A stretch of DNA of 64,000 nt from positions 372,001 through 436,000 of the forward strand of contig NZ_JAWRCU010000004.1 in NCBI RefSeq assembly GCF_033542235.1, written 5' to 3'. A model generated the notes under the pieces. The model saw only the letters and a list, made by a program, of their open reading frames with translations. It did not search any database and was not told where the DNA came from. The position numbers and the translations under genes are program-made. Of this stretch, positions 8,079 through 16,094 are shown one piece after another (position 1 is the first letter of the stretch; every line of letters starts with the position of its first letter). Origin of the DNA: JAWRCU01 sp033542235 (GTDB lineage Bacteria; Pseudomonadota; Alphaproteobacteria; Rhizobiales; Rhizobiaceae).

Positions 8079-9716
8079 ATGAAACCATTGCGAACGATGG
8101 CCCTGGCCGGCCTGTCGCTTGCGGCAAGCACGCTGCTGGCAGGTATGCCTGCTCAGGCCCAGGCACCATCGCAGCCAAACATCCTCGTCATCATGGGCGA
8201 TGATATCGGGATGTGGAACATTGGCGCTTATCATCGCGGCATGATGGCCGGCCGCACCCCCAACCTGGACGCGATGGCCAAGGAAGGCATGCTCTTTACG
8301 GACTATTATGCGGAGGCCAGCTGCACGGCGGGGCGCGCCAACTTCATCACAGGTGAACTGCCGATCCGAACCGGCATGACCACAGTTGGCCAAGCCGGCG
8401 CGTCGATAGGCATTCCGGCCGAAGCGGTGACTATCGCAACTATCTTGAAGTCAATGGGCTACGCCACCGGTCAGTTCGGCAAGAACCATCTGGGCGACAA
8501 GAACGAATTCCTGCCGACCGTTCACGGCTTCGATGAGTTTTTCGGCTACCTCTATCATCTCGACGCGATGGAGGACCCCGCGCATCCCAACTATCCGCAG
8601 GATCTGTTGAACGTGGTGGGGCCGCGCAACATGGTTCACAGCTGGGCAACCGACAAAGATGATCCGACCGAGATGCCGCGCTGGGGCAGAATAGGCAAGC
8701 AAAGGATCGAGGATGCCGGCCCGCTCTATCCCAAGCGCATGGAAACGGTCGACAACGAGATCCGCGACTTCGCTACGAGCTTCATGGAAAGAGCCAAGCA
8801 GGCCAACAAGCCCTTCTTCGTCTGGCTGAACCCCACGCGCATGCATATAGTCACCCACCTCTCTCCCAAATACGAGGGCATGCGAAACTCTGAGAACGGC
8901 TGGTCGGAAGAGGAAGCCGGCATGGCCCAGCTCGATGACGACGTCGGGCTTGTGATGAAAAAGATCAAGGATTTAGGTGAGGATAACAACACCATCGTCC
9001 TGTTCACGACCGACAACGGGACTGAAGTGTTCACCTGGCCCGATGGAGGGCAGACGCCATTTGCCCAGTCAAAGGGTACTGTGCTCGAGGGTGGCTTCCG
9101 CGTACCCGCAATCCTTCGCTGGCCTGGTCATGTGCCCGCCGACACCGTGCAGAACGGCATCTTCTCGGGCCTGGACTGGTTGCCGACCTTTGTTGCCGCA
9201 GCTGGCAATCCGAACATCACCAACGAACTGCTGCAGGGCAAGACCATAGGCGACCGGACCTACAAGAATCATCTTGATGGCTACGACCAGACGGCGGCTA
9301 TTACCGGCAAGGGTCCGTCCGCACGCCACGAGATATTCTATTTGGGCGAAAGCACGGTCGGCGCAGTTCGCATCGACGACTACAAGTTCCGCTTCATCGA
9401 TCAGCCTCAAGGCTGGATTGGCGAAAAGACTCATCCCGACGTGCCAGTCATCGTCAACCTGCGGCTCGACCCATTCGAGAGGACCGGCTGGCCCAACAAC
9501 GGAACGAAAGAGGGCGGACAGCAATACTTCGATTGGTTCAAGTACCAGTTCTGGCGCTTCGTATTTGTCCAGCAGGTGGTCGGAAAGGAACTCCAGACCT
9601 TCCTCGACTTTCCCCCAATGCAGCGAGGCGCCAGCTTCAACCTCGACGCAGTCAAGGCCGAGATGCAGAAGCGCATGGACGAGGCTCAGGCGGCAGCAAA
9701 AGGTCCGGGCAACTGA
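8079..9716 (+). CDS. Exported arylsulfatase (sulfatase family)
   Basis: Hydrolyses a sulfate ester; 545 aa with a classic signal peptide (MKPLR, a hydrophobic core, then A-Q-A near residue 29), so periplasmic or secreted. Metal-binding Asp41-Asp42 sit in I-M-G-D-D-I-G. The sulfatase signature is Cys82-T-A-G-Arg86, where Cys82 should be converted to formylglycine; the third position is Ala instead of the commoner Pro, which the C-x-P/A-x-R rule allows. A further D-N-G-T-E region (about 313) carries expected metal ligands. No formylglycine-generating enzyme gene is adjacent. It stands alone upstream of a terminator-like hairpin and may supply sulfate or desulfated sugar. Confidence 0.93.
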   Translation: MKPLRTMALAGLSLAASTLLAGMPAQAQAPSQPNILVIMGDDIGMWNIGAYHRGMMAGRTPNLDAMAKEGMLFTDYYAEASCTAGRANFITGELPIRTGMTTVGQAGASIGIPAEAVTIATILKSMGYATGQFGKNHLGDKNEFLPTVHGFDEFFGYLYHLDAMEDPAHPNYPQDLLNVVGPRNMVHSWATDKDDPTEMPRWGRIGKQRIEDAGPLYPKRMETVDNEIRDFATSFMERAKQANKPFFVWLNPTRMHIVTHLSPKYEGMRNSENGWSEEEAGMAQLDDDVGLVMKKIKDLGEDNNTIVLFTTDNGTEVFTWPDGGQTPFAQSKGTVLEGGFRVPAILRWPGHVPADTVQNGIFSGLDWLPTFVAAAGNPNITNELLQGKTIGDRTYKNHLDGYDQTAAITGKGPSARHEIFYLGESTVGAVRIDDYKFRFIDQPQGWIGEKTHPDVPVIVNLRLDPFERTGWPNNGTKEGGQQYFDWFKYQFWRFVFVQQVVGKELQTFLDFPPMQRGASFNLDAVKAEMQKRMDEAQAAAKGPGN

Positions 9717-9737
9717 TAGCCAGCCCACCCTGAATGC

Positions 9738-9762
9738 GGGCGGCCTCTGGGAAGGGCCGCCC
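9738..9762 (+). terminator. Hairpin downstream of the arylsulfatase gene
   Basis: An 8-bp GC-rich perfect stem (GGGCGGCC at 9738-9745 pairing with GGCCGCCC at 9755-9762) with a 9-base loop lies 22 bases after the sulfatase stop. It is followed only by ATTTCG, so the U-tract is weak. Position and stem strength suggest a transcription terminator. Confidence 0.5.
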
Positions 9763-9945
9763 ATTTCGTCTGCCAAGAGAATTTCCGCACATATGTCGCG
9801 GCCGTTTGCGCGACCATGGAAGTTCACAATGTTGCGACCACATGATTTCGCCATGACGGCCCGCTGCAAGCCGCCGCAAATATGACGAGGTTCTGGACTG
9901 GTGCCCTGGTTCGGCGGAAGGGCAGCTTTCTTAAGCTCATTCCAG

Positions 9946-10758
9946 TTAGCGCTGCTCGACGGCTCCCACGATCGGGCCGAAGCCGCCGTGCCAGGACCAG
10001 TCATTGCGGCCAAGTTCGGGCGAGTAGAGGCCCGTGCCGCGGCCGCCGTCGAGAAAGAGAGCGTTGCGGCAGCCGAGGCGGTCGCGGAACAAGCGTGCGA
10101 AGTCGTAGAAATTGACCGGGCTGTCGCTGATTGCGAAGTGGACGCTGCCCGAAGCGGAGACGCCGACGCCAGTGCGGCGTGTTCGGTCGCGTGAGCCTTC
10201 GATGAAGGCGGGATGAAGCCGGCCGTTGACGACCAGCATCGGGCCGGACTGAGTGGCGTAATCGGCCTTGGGCCTGAGGCTCAGGAAACGCTCCGTGGTA
10301 AGCACGCCGGCACTCCCGCCGTCGATATAGAAGACGCCGTTCGGCTTCTTGTAGAAATTCGGGACCGGATGGACGTCGGCGGGCGCAGCCGCCGCTTCGA
10401 CCGGGCGAAGTTCCCGCCCTTCCTCGACATGGAGCCCGAGCGGCGTGAAGTCGGGCAGGAACATGCCGGCGTTCATAGCGAAGGTGAGTTTGGTGCCTTG
10501 GCGGTCAAGCGCGCCCGCGAGCGCGGAGAAGGTTCGATAGGGCCTGCCGCTCTCATCGCGCCAGAACAGGCGCAGTTGCGCCTCTGCGGGATCGAAGCTG
10601 CAGACCACATAACCCATGTCCTCGAAGTGCGCGCTCCGGCACGGGCCATCGGCATGAGCCGGGGCGACTGCATGGAGCCCCAGAAGCCCGGCCGCTGCGG
10701 CGACCGCGACGCGGAGCATCCTGCGGAAGGGGAGGGATGTCGTTTGCCTCTTTGTCAT
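9946..10758 (-). CDS. Phosphodiester glycosidase-like exported protein (DUF2233/NAGPA family)
   Basis: Protein of 270 aa with an N-terminal signal peptide (basic start, Ala-rich core, A-H-A-D-G near residue 35). The body shows the family pattern: N-A-G-M-F near the middle, K-K-P-N-G-V-F-Y, Q-S-G-P-M-L-V, R-R-T-G-V-G and the C-terminal L-F-L-D-G-G-R-G-T-G. Family members relate to the mammalian enzyme that uncovers mannose-6-phosphate; the bacterial role is largely unknown, perhaps cleaving phosphodiester-linked sugars in the envelope. I chose ATG 10758 because it places the signal peptide at the N-terminus; longer frames upstream run through a repeat. Transcribed towards the sulfatase gene. 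Confidence 0.85.
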   Translation of the reverse strand: MTKRQTTSLPFRRMLRVAVAAAAGLLGLHAVAPAHADGPCRSAHFEDMGYVVCSFDPAEAQLRLFWRDESGRPYRTFSALAGALDRQGTKLTFAMNAGMFLPDFTPLGLHVEEGRELRPVEAAAAPADVHPVPNFYKKPNGVFYIDGGSAGVLTTERFLSLRPKADYATQSGPMLVVNGRLHPAFIEGSRDRTRRTGVGVSASGSVHFAISDSPVNFYDFARLFRDRLGCRNALFLDGGRGTGLYSPELGRNDWSWHGGFGPIVGAVEQR

Positions 10759-10828
10759 GGCGTGGATGTTAGTCGAGCGACCACAGGAGTGACCACCCCT
10801 GCACTCCAGCGCAATCGCATGTGAGGTC

Positions 10829-10969
10829 GACCCCCACTCCGGTTCGCTTCGCGAACCACCTCTCCCTCGGTCGACGGGGGAGAGGAAGCGCCGGCCGCAA
10901 TGCCACGCGCTTTTCCTCTCCCCTTTTGAGGGGGAGAGGTGCCGAGCGAAGGGAGGCGGAGCGGGGGTC
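10829..10969. repeat. RIME-like intergenic mosaic palindrome
   Basis: A 141-bp segment bounded by inverted arms GACCCCCACTCC (10829-10840) and GGAGCGGGGGTC (10958-10969), one mismatch. Inside are a second hairpin made of TTCGCTTCGCGAA and two opposed CCTCTCCC/GGGAGAGG blocks. This layout matches mobile intergenic mosaic elements scattered in rhizobial genomes. It fills most of the 374-bp space 10759-11132; the remainder holds no gene that I can see. Confidence 0.7.
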
Positions 10970-11132
10970 CGCGCCGGCATATGCAATTGCCCTGCCTGCA
11001 CCAATAGGCGCGTGAACTCCCAGGCCAGCTATTTTCGTCTCACGCGTCACAAACGCTTCTCCTCGATCGTCTCGACATGGGCACCAAGCCCTCCAACAGC
11101 GGCAGTCAGCCGTACAGTCCTAGGAGAATGCC

Positions 11133-11444
11133 ATGAGCAAGAGCGCAACTTTCGTCAGGCACAAGGCAAAGCCTGGCAGGCGCGACGACGTCAAAGGCGT
11201 GTGGGAGAAATACGCGCGCGAGTATGTCGCCGGCGGCGACGGCACGCTCAGCTACTATTATTGCTACGACGACAGCGATCCCGATACGGTCATCGTGTTC
11301 CAGCTCGGCGCCGACCAGAGCAGCAATCAGGACTTCGTCAAGCAGCCCTGGTTCGCCGACTACCAGCGCGAAACGGCCGAACTGCTCGCCGGGCCGTCGG
11401 AGGTTCGCACGGCGACGCCACAATGGGTGAAGGGCAGCGTCTAG
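11133..11444 (+). CDS. Putative antibiotic biosynthesis monooxygenase (ABM)-like protein
   Basis: Small 103-aa protein of the dimeric alpha+beta barrel type, with F-V-R-H-K-A-K-P-G at the start, an amphipathic helix (V-W-E-K-Y-A-R-E-Y) and a second repeat ending in H-free S-S-N-Q-D-F-V-K-Q-P-W-F. Size and pattern match ABM/YgiN-like quinol monooxygenases, many of which have no known substrate. A strong ribosome site (AGGAGA) lies just upstream of the ATG. No operon partner is evident; the next gene is 264 bases downstream across a stretch with no recognisable feature. Confidence 0.65.
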   Translation: MSKSATFVRHKAKPGRRDDVKGVWEKYAREYVAGGDGTLSYYYCYDDSDPDTVIVFQLGADQSSNQDFVKQPWFADYQRETAELLAGPSEVRTATPQWVKGSV

Positions 11445-11708
11445 TCACCACCGGGAATCCGGCAGGTGGACCGCCACCCGCCGGTTCCACAACTTGATCA
11501 GTACCTTTCGGCAATTTCCATCCACATTTCGCCGCTACGGTCCGTTGACGAACGAAATTGTCCTGCGGACCCTGACATTGGCAGGCTATTCTACCGCAGC
11601 ACGTTGACCGCAAACCGCAATCGCCCCCTATAATCTATTAAATTCATAGACGAACTGGAGATGTCCCGCTGGGGTGTCGAAGCTCGTAGATCTCAAAGGG
11701 AAAGCGAC

Positions 11709-12296
11709 ATGCCAAAGACGGAATCCAATCCGATCGAACTTGGCACAAAAGCCGCGGATTTCCTGCTGCCCGACGCGCAGGGCGTGCTGCACAAACTCGC
11801 GGATTTCGACGCTAAGCCTGCGCTGCTCGTCGCCTTCATTTCCAATCGTTGCCCCTTCGTCCTCCTGATCCGCGAGCAGTTCGCGGCCTTTGCCCGCGAC
11901 TATGCGGAGAAGGGCCTCCAGGTGGTGGCGATCAATGCCAATGATCATGCGGCTCATCCGGAAGAGGCGCTGGCGCGGATCGGCGAAGAGGTCGAGAAGA
12001 GCGGCTACGCCTTCCCCTATCTGAAGGATGAATCGCAGGAGACGGCCAAGGCCTATGGTGCCGCCTGCACGCCGGACTTCTTCCTGTTCGACGCGGATCG
12101 GCGGCTTGCCTATCACGGACAGTTCGACGACGCGCGGCCGGGCAATGGCAAGAACGTGACCGGCGCCGATCTCAGAGCTGCCGCCGACGCGGTACTGAAG
12201 GGCGAGAGGCCTACCTCGAACCAGGTATCCTCGATCGGCTGCAACATCAAATGGAAGCCCGGCAACGAGCCGGCCTGGTTCCCTCAAGCAGCTTGA
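11709..12296 (+). CDS. Thioredoxin-like/AhpC-TSA family protein
   Basis: Thioredoxin-fold protein, 195 aa. The N-terminal part has the AhpC/TSA pattern L-G-T-K-A-A-D-F-L-L-P-D. The active-site loop reads S-N-R-C-P-F-V, a single-Cys form of the family's N-x-C-P-x-V motif. The C-terminal I-G-C-N-I-K-W-K-P-G-N is a conserved tail carrying a possible resolving Cys. A cis-Pro lies in A-C-T-P-D-F. Expected role is cytoplasmic thiol redox or peroxide defence. ATG 11709 follows AAAGGGAAAG; an earlier ATG at 11661 lacks such a site. It ends 67 bases before the flavoprotein gene on the same strand, so co-transcription is possible. Confidence 0.85.
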   Translation: MPKTESNPIELGTKAADFLLPDAQGVLHKLADFDAKPALLVAFISNRCPFVLLIREQFAAFARDYAEKGLQVVAINANDHAAHPEEALARIGEEVEKSGYAFPYLKDESQETAKAYGAACTPDFFLFDADRRLAYHGQFDDARPGNGKNVTGADLRAAADAVLKGERPTSNQVSSIGCNIKWKPGNEPAWFPQAA

Positions 12297-12363
12297 TCGC
12301 CTCTGTCGAAGCAGCGAGCAGCGCCGCTCATCCCGCTCCATCCATAGTCGCACGCGAGCTCAG

Positions 12364-13995
12364 ATGCCGAAGAAAACAAGCAGGGCAGCGGCCAACGATG
12401 TCGTGACAATCGAGGCTGACGTTCTGGTCCTCGGGGGAGGGCCATCGGCCGCCTGGGCAGCCATCGCAGCGGCCGAAAACGGCGCGCGCGTGGTGCTGGT
12501 CGACAAAGGCTATCTCGGCACGAGCGGTGCCACGGCACCCTCGAACACGGGAACCTGGTGCGTGCCGCCCGGCGAAGCCCGGCACACGGCCGTCGAGCGG
12601 CGCTGGCAGCGCACCGGCGGGCTGGGCGACCAACGCTGGATGCTGCGCTGCGTCGACACCGCCTATCAGAACCTGCTCAGGCTGTCCGAATGGGGCTACC
12701 CCTTTCCTAGCGAGGATGACGGGAGGCTCTACATCGCCAATCTGCGCGGGCCGGACTACATGCGCTTCATGCGCCGGCGTGTGCTCGCCGCCGGCGTTAC
12801 GGTGCTCGACCATCATCCGGCGCTCGAGCTCCTTTCGGACGGAGATGCAGTCGTCGGGGCTGCGGGCCTTGCGCGTCAGGCGAGCCGAGAGTGGCGTGTC
12901 GATGCGAAAGCAGTGGTGCTCGCCACCGGCGGCTGCGCCTTCCATGAGCGCATCCTCGGCTCCACCGGTCTCGCCGGCGAAGGCTACCTGATGGCGGCAG
13001 AGGCAGGTGCCAGCCTTTCCGGCATGGAGTTCACCGGCAAGTACACGCTCGCGCCCTTCGGCACGTCGCTGAACAAGGGCCTGCCCTTCCGCTGGGCCTC
13101 CTTCTATCGCGAGGACGGGTCGCCAATCCTCGGCCCCACGGGCGAGCCGCTCACCAACGGCATCGGCGAGCGCGAGGGGGAAATTGCGAGGGCGCTGATC
13201 GAAGGCCCGGTCTATGCCCGCCTCGATGAAGCCGAACCCGCCCTGCAGGGCTGGCTCCGACAAGGGCAGCCGAATTGTTTCGTGCCGCACGACCGCGCCG
13301 GCGTCGATCCGTTCAAGGATCTCTTCCGCATCACACTCAGGGCCGAGGGCACGGTGCGCGGCACCGGCGGCATCCATATCGTCTCGGATGACTGCGCGAC
13401 GGGCGTGCCCGGCCTCTACGTCGCGGGCGATGCGGCAAGTCGCGAGCCGATGACGGGCGCCGTTTCCGGCGGCGGCGCCGTCAACTCGTCCTGGGCGCTG
13501 GCAAGCGGCTGGTGGGCAGGTCGCGGTGCTTCGGCCCATGCGAAACGCCGCGGCGCAAAGCCGTTCCATACGCAAGCTCGGCGGCTCGGCCAGGCCGGCC
13601 TGCGACCGGCCGCCTCGGCTCGTGCCGACATCCAGCCGAAAGAGGTCATCGAGGCCGTTCGCGACGAAGTCATCCCGCTGGAGAAGAACTACTTCCGCAG
13701 CGGCGCGCGGCTTGCCGAAAGCAGCACCCGGCTAGAGGCAGTCTGGCGCGACGTCCGCGACCATCTCTCTGGCGAGGGGCTCGGCAGCATCAAGGCTCGC
13801 GAGGCCGCAGCGATTGCTGCTGTTGGCCGCTGGTCGGTGGCAGCCGCATTCATGCGCACCGAAAGCCGTGGCATGCACCGCCGCTCCGATTTTCCGGACA
13901 GAAGCGAGGCTTTCACTCAGCAGCTGCTCATTACAGGCGTAGACAGGTTCCGTATCGAGAGCAGTGCCGGACAGCCGGCGGAGCTTGCGTCATGA
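12364..13995 (+). CDS. AprA-like FAD-binding oxidoreductase (fumarate reductase/APS reductase flavoprotein fold)
   Basis: Flavoprotein of 543 aa. The FAD Rossmann motif V-L-G-G-G-P-S-A-A lies near residue 22 and V-V-L-A-T-G-G-C near 180. A fumarate-reductase-type region follows: G-T-G-G-I-H-I then G-L-Y-V-A-G-D-A-A-S with G-A-V-S-G-G-G-A-V. The C-terminal helical domain resembles adenylylsulfate reductase alpha more than succinate dehydrogenase. The stop overlaps the ATG of a 2[4Fe-4S] ferredoxin, reproducing the AprA-AprB pairing. An ABC importer of the sulfonate/nitrate class follows, suggesting redox processing of the imported compound, possibly organosulfur. No sulfate-activation genes are nearby, so a true APS reductase is unlikely. 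Substrate unknown. Confidence 0.8.
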   Translation: MPKKTSRAAANDVVTIEADVLVLGGGPSAAWAAIAAAENGARVVLVDKGYLGTSGATAPSNTGTWCVPPGEARHTAVERRWQRTGGLGDQRWMLRCVDTAYQNLLRLSEWGYPFPSEDDGRLYIANLRGPDYMRFMRRRVLAAGVTVLDHHPALELLSDGDAVVGAAGLARQASREWRVDAKAVVLATGGCAFHERILGSTGLAGEGYLMAAEAGASLSGMEFTGKYTLAPFGTSLNKGLPFRWASFYREDGSPILGPTGEPLTNGIGEREGEIARALIEGPVYARLDEAEPALQGWLRQGQPNCFVPHDRAGVDPFKDLFRITLRAEGTVRGTGGIHIVSDDCATGVPGLYVAGDAASREPMTGAVSGGGAVNSSWALASGWWAGRGASAHAKRRGAKPFHTQARRLGQAGLRPAASARADIQPKEVIEAVRDEVIPLEKNYFRSGARLAESSTRLEAVWRDVRDHLSGEGLGSIKAREAAAIAAVGRWSVAAAFMRTESRGMHRRSDFPDRSEAFTQQLLITGVDRFRIESSAGQPAELAS

Positions 13996-14318
13996 TCGAG
14001 ATCGTGTCGGCTAGGCGCTGCATCGAATGCGATATCTGCGTGAAGGTCTGCCCGGCCAATGTCTTCGACGCCACCGAGAACGGCGCGCCCGTAATCGCTC
14101 GCCAGAACGACTGCCAGACCTGCTTCCTTTGCGAGATCTACTGCCCGACCGACGCGCTTTACGTGGCGCAGATGGCCGAGGAGCCGACCGGCATCACCGA
14201 AGAGGAGGTGGAGGCGCGGGGCCTGTTCGGCAGCTATGCCCGTGCGCTCGGCTGGAGCCGCGGCAAGGCCGGCGGCGCACAATTTGATCCGACGCATCGA
14301 ATCCGTGTGGCGCAGTGA
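13992..14318 (+). CDS. 2[4Fe-4S] ferredoxin-like subunit (AprB-like)
   Basis: Small iron-sulfur protein, 108 aa, with two complete cluster motifs: Cys10-x2-Cys13-x2-Cys16-x3-Cys20-Pro and Cys41-x2-Cys44-x2-Cys47-x3-Cys51-Pro. About 55 further residues form a charged tail (T-E-E-E-V-E-A-R-G), much as in AprB-type partners. Its ATG overlaps the flavoprotein stop (ATGA), so synthesis is coupled one-to-one and it most likely passes electrons to or from that flavin. The ATPase gene of the transporter follows 12 bases later. Confidence 0.9.
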   Translation: MIEIVSARRCIECDICVKVCPANVFDATENGAPVIARQNDCQTCFLCEIYCPTDALYVAQMAEEPTGITEEEVEARGLFGSYARALGWSRGKAGGAQFDPTHRIRVAQ

Positions 14319-14330
14319 CGGAGCAAGACC

Positions 14331-15168
14331 ATGGATAGAATAGTCGTCAGCGACGTCAGAAAGACCTTTCAGCTCAAGCCTGGACAGTTCGTCACGGTGG
14401 ATGGCGCGGAGGCGGATCGGATTACGGTGCTCGACGGCGTCCGACCTCGCGATCCGCAAGGGCGAGTTCATCACGCTGGTCGGGCCGAGCGGCAGCGGCA
14501 AATCCGTGCTGCTCGATATTATCGGCGGCTTGACGCAGGCCAGTGGCGGTGAGGTGCAGCTTGACGGCAAGCTCATCACCCGCCCGGACGCCCGAACCGG
14601 CTATGTCTTTCAACAATATGCGCTATTCCCCTGGCGCACCGCGCTCGCCAACATCGAATATGCGCTCGAGGTCCGCGGCGTGTCGAAGTCCGAACGTCGG
14701 GCTACGGCGAAGCACTTCCTGTCCCTTTTCGGCCTTGCAGGTTTCGAGGACCGCTTTCCGAACCAGCTTTCCGGCGGCATGCAGCAGCGCGTGGCGATCG
14801 CGCGCGCGCTGGCGAGCAATCCCGAAGTGCTTTTGATGGACGAGCCTTTCGCGGCACTCGACGCCCAGACGCGCGACATCCTTCAGGACGAACTTCTGCG
14901 CATCTGGGGCAAGATCAAAACGACGGTCGTGTTCGTAACCCATGCCATCGACGAAGCCATCTATCTGGCCGACCGGGTCGTCGTGATGACCGCTCGGCCC
15001 GGAACGGTGAAGGAAATCATCGAGATCGACCTGCCGCGCCCGCGCTACGGCGATATCCGTTCTAGCCTGGAATTCAACGGATATCGCGCCCGCGTCTGGG
15101 AGGCGCTTCGCGACGAAGTCAACAAGGCCCAGAAGGACTGGGGCCTTTCCGCTGCATTCGCCAACTGA
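14331..15168 (+). pseudogene. ABC transporter ATP-binding protein (SsuB/TauB type), interrupted by a +1 frameshift
   Basis: ATPase of a sulfonate/nitrate-class importer. Frame one gives M-D-R-I-V-V-S-D-V-R-K-T-F up to V-L-D-G-V; the other frame continues D-L-A-I-R-K-G-E-F-I-T-L-V-G-P-S-G-S-G-K-S. The join lies at 14440-14442, where GTCCGAC stands for an expected GTCGAC, so one extra C shifts the frame. After removing it the protein would be 278 aa with Walker A, signature L-S-G-G-M-Q-Q-R, Walker B L-L-M-D-E-P-F and H-loop V-T-H-A-I-D-E-A all intact. Everything after the shift is open, so the lesion is recent, a sequence error, or recoded. An internal ATG at 14401 would give a product lacking the N-terminal strand. 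Confidence 0.85.
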
Positions 15169-15186
15169 CTGCTTGAGGGACCGACC

Positions 15187-16050
15187 ATGGCCTATCTGAC
15201 CGACAAGCTTGGCGGCGCCGGCAGTTTTCAGCCCTTCACGATGGGCACGAAGGAGCCTGCCAAGCGCAAGAGGCGGAGCGCCGAAGCAGGCACGGTGAGC
15301 TACGGGCTGCCGCTGCTGTTCTCGTTCTTCCTTCTGTGGGAGATCGCGCCGCGGCTCGGCTGGCTGAACCGCATCTTCTTCCCGCCGCTCTCGGAGGTGC
15401 TGGTCGCCTGGAAAGACCTGCTCGTTTCCGGGGCACTCGGAGAGCATATCGGCATCAGCCTGCAGCGCGCGGCGCTTGGCTTCGGGCTGGCGGTATTGGT
15501 CGCGATTCCTCTTGGCTTCCTGATGGGACGCTATTCGAGGTTCGAGAAGATCTCCGACCTCCTCGTCCAGACACTTCGAAACACCTCGCAATTCGCGCTT
15601 CTGCCGGTGTTCATCCTGCTCTTCGGCATCGGCGAGGCGTCCAAAGTCGCCATGACCTTTTACTCCTCCATCTTCTTCCTGCTGGTCAACACGATCAGCG
15701 GCGTGAAAGGCGTCGACCCGTTACTCATCAGAGCTGCCCGCTCAATGGGCACGACCGACCTCGATCTGTTTCGCAAGGTGATCCTGCCCGCGAGCATTCC
15801 CTCGATCGTCGCCGGCGCACGGCTGGCGGTGAAATCATCGATCTTCGCCGTCATCGGCGCCGAGATGCTCGCCGCCAAATCGGGCCTCGGCTACCTCATT
15901 CAGCAATCGCAGCTGATGATGGAAACAGCAGACATGTATGCCGGCATCCTGACGCTCACTGCGGTCGGCCTCGTCGTCAACTACCTGCTCGTCTGGTTCG
16001 AGCGCTGGGCAACAGCCTGGAAGGACCACTCCGAGGCTTCGCCGCACTGA
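15187..16050 (+). CDS. ABC transporter permease (SsuC/TauC/NrtB family)
   Basis: Inner-membrane permease, 287 aa, with about six hydrophobic segments after a roughly 40-residue polar N-terminus. The coupling loop reads A-A-R-S-M-G-T-T-D-L-D-L-F-R-K-V-I-L-P-A-S-I-P, typical of the BPD-transport permeases for sulfonates, taurine and nitrate. It starts 18 bases after the ATPase gene and ends 44 bases before the binding protein, completing the importer. Its partner ATPase is frameshifted in this sequence. Confidence 0.92.
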   Translation: MAYLTDKLGGAGSFQPFTMGTKEPAKRKRRSAEAGTVSYGLPLLFSFFLLWEIAPRLGWLNRIFFPPLSEVLVAWKDLLVSGALGEHIGISLQRAALGFGLAVLVAIPLGFLMGRYSRFEKISDLLVQTLRNTSQFALLPVFILLFGIGEASKVAMTFYSSIFFLLVNTISGVKGVDPLLIRAARSMGTTDLDLFRKVILPASIPSIVAGARLAVKSSIFAVIGAEMLAAKSGLGYLIQQSQLMMETADMYAGILTLTAVGLVVNYLLVWFERWATAWKDHSEASPH

Positions 16051-16094
16051 AATCCATACATCCCAAAGCCGATTGATCCCAGGAGGACCAGCAT

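Noticed and set aside
12364..14318. Reading the flavoprotein-ferredoxin pair as a genuine dissimilatory APS reductase
   Set aside because: No ATP sulfurylase, Qmo or Sox genes are nearby and the pair sits with an importer; only the fold and pairing are AprBA-like.
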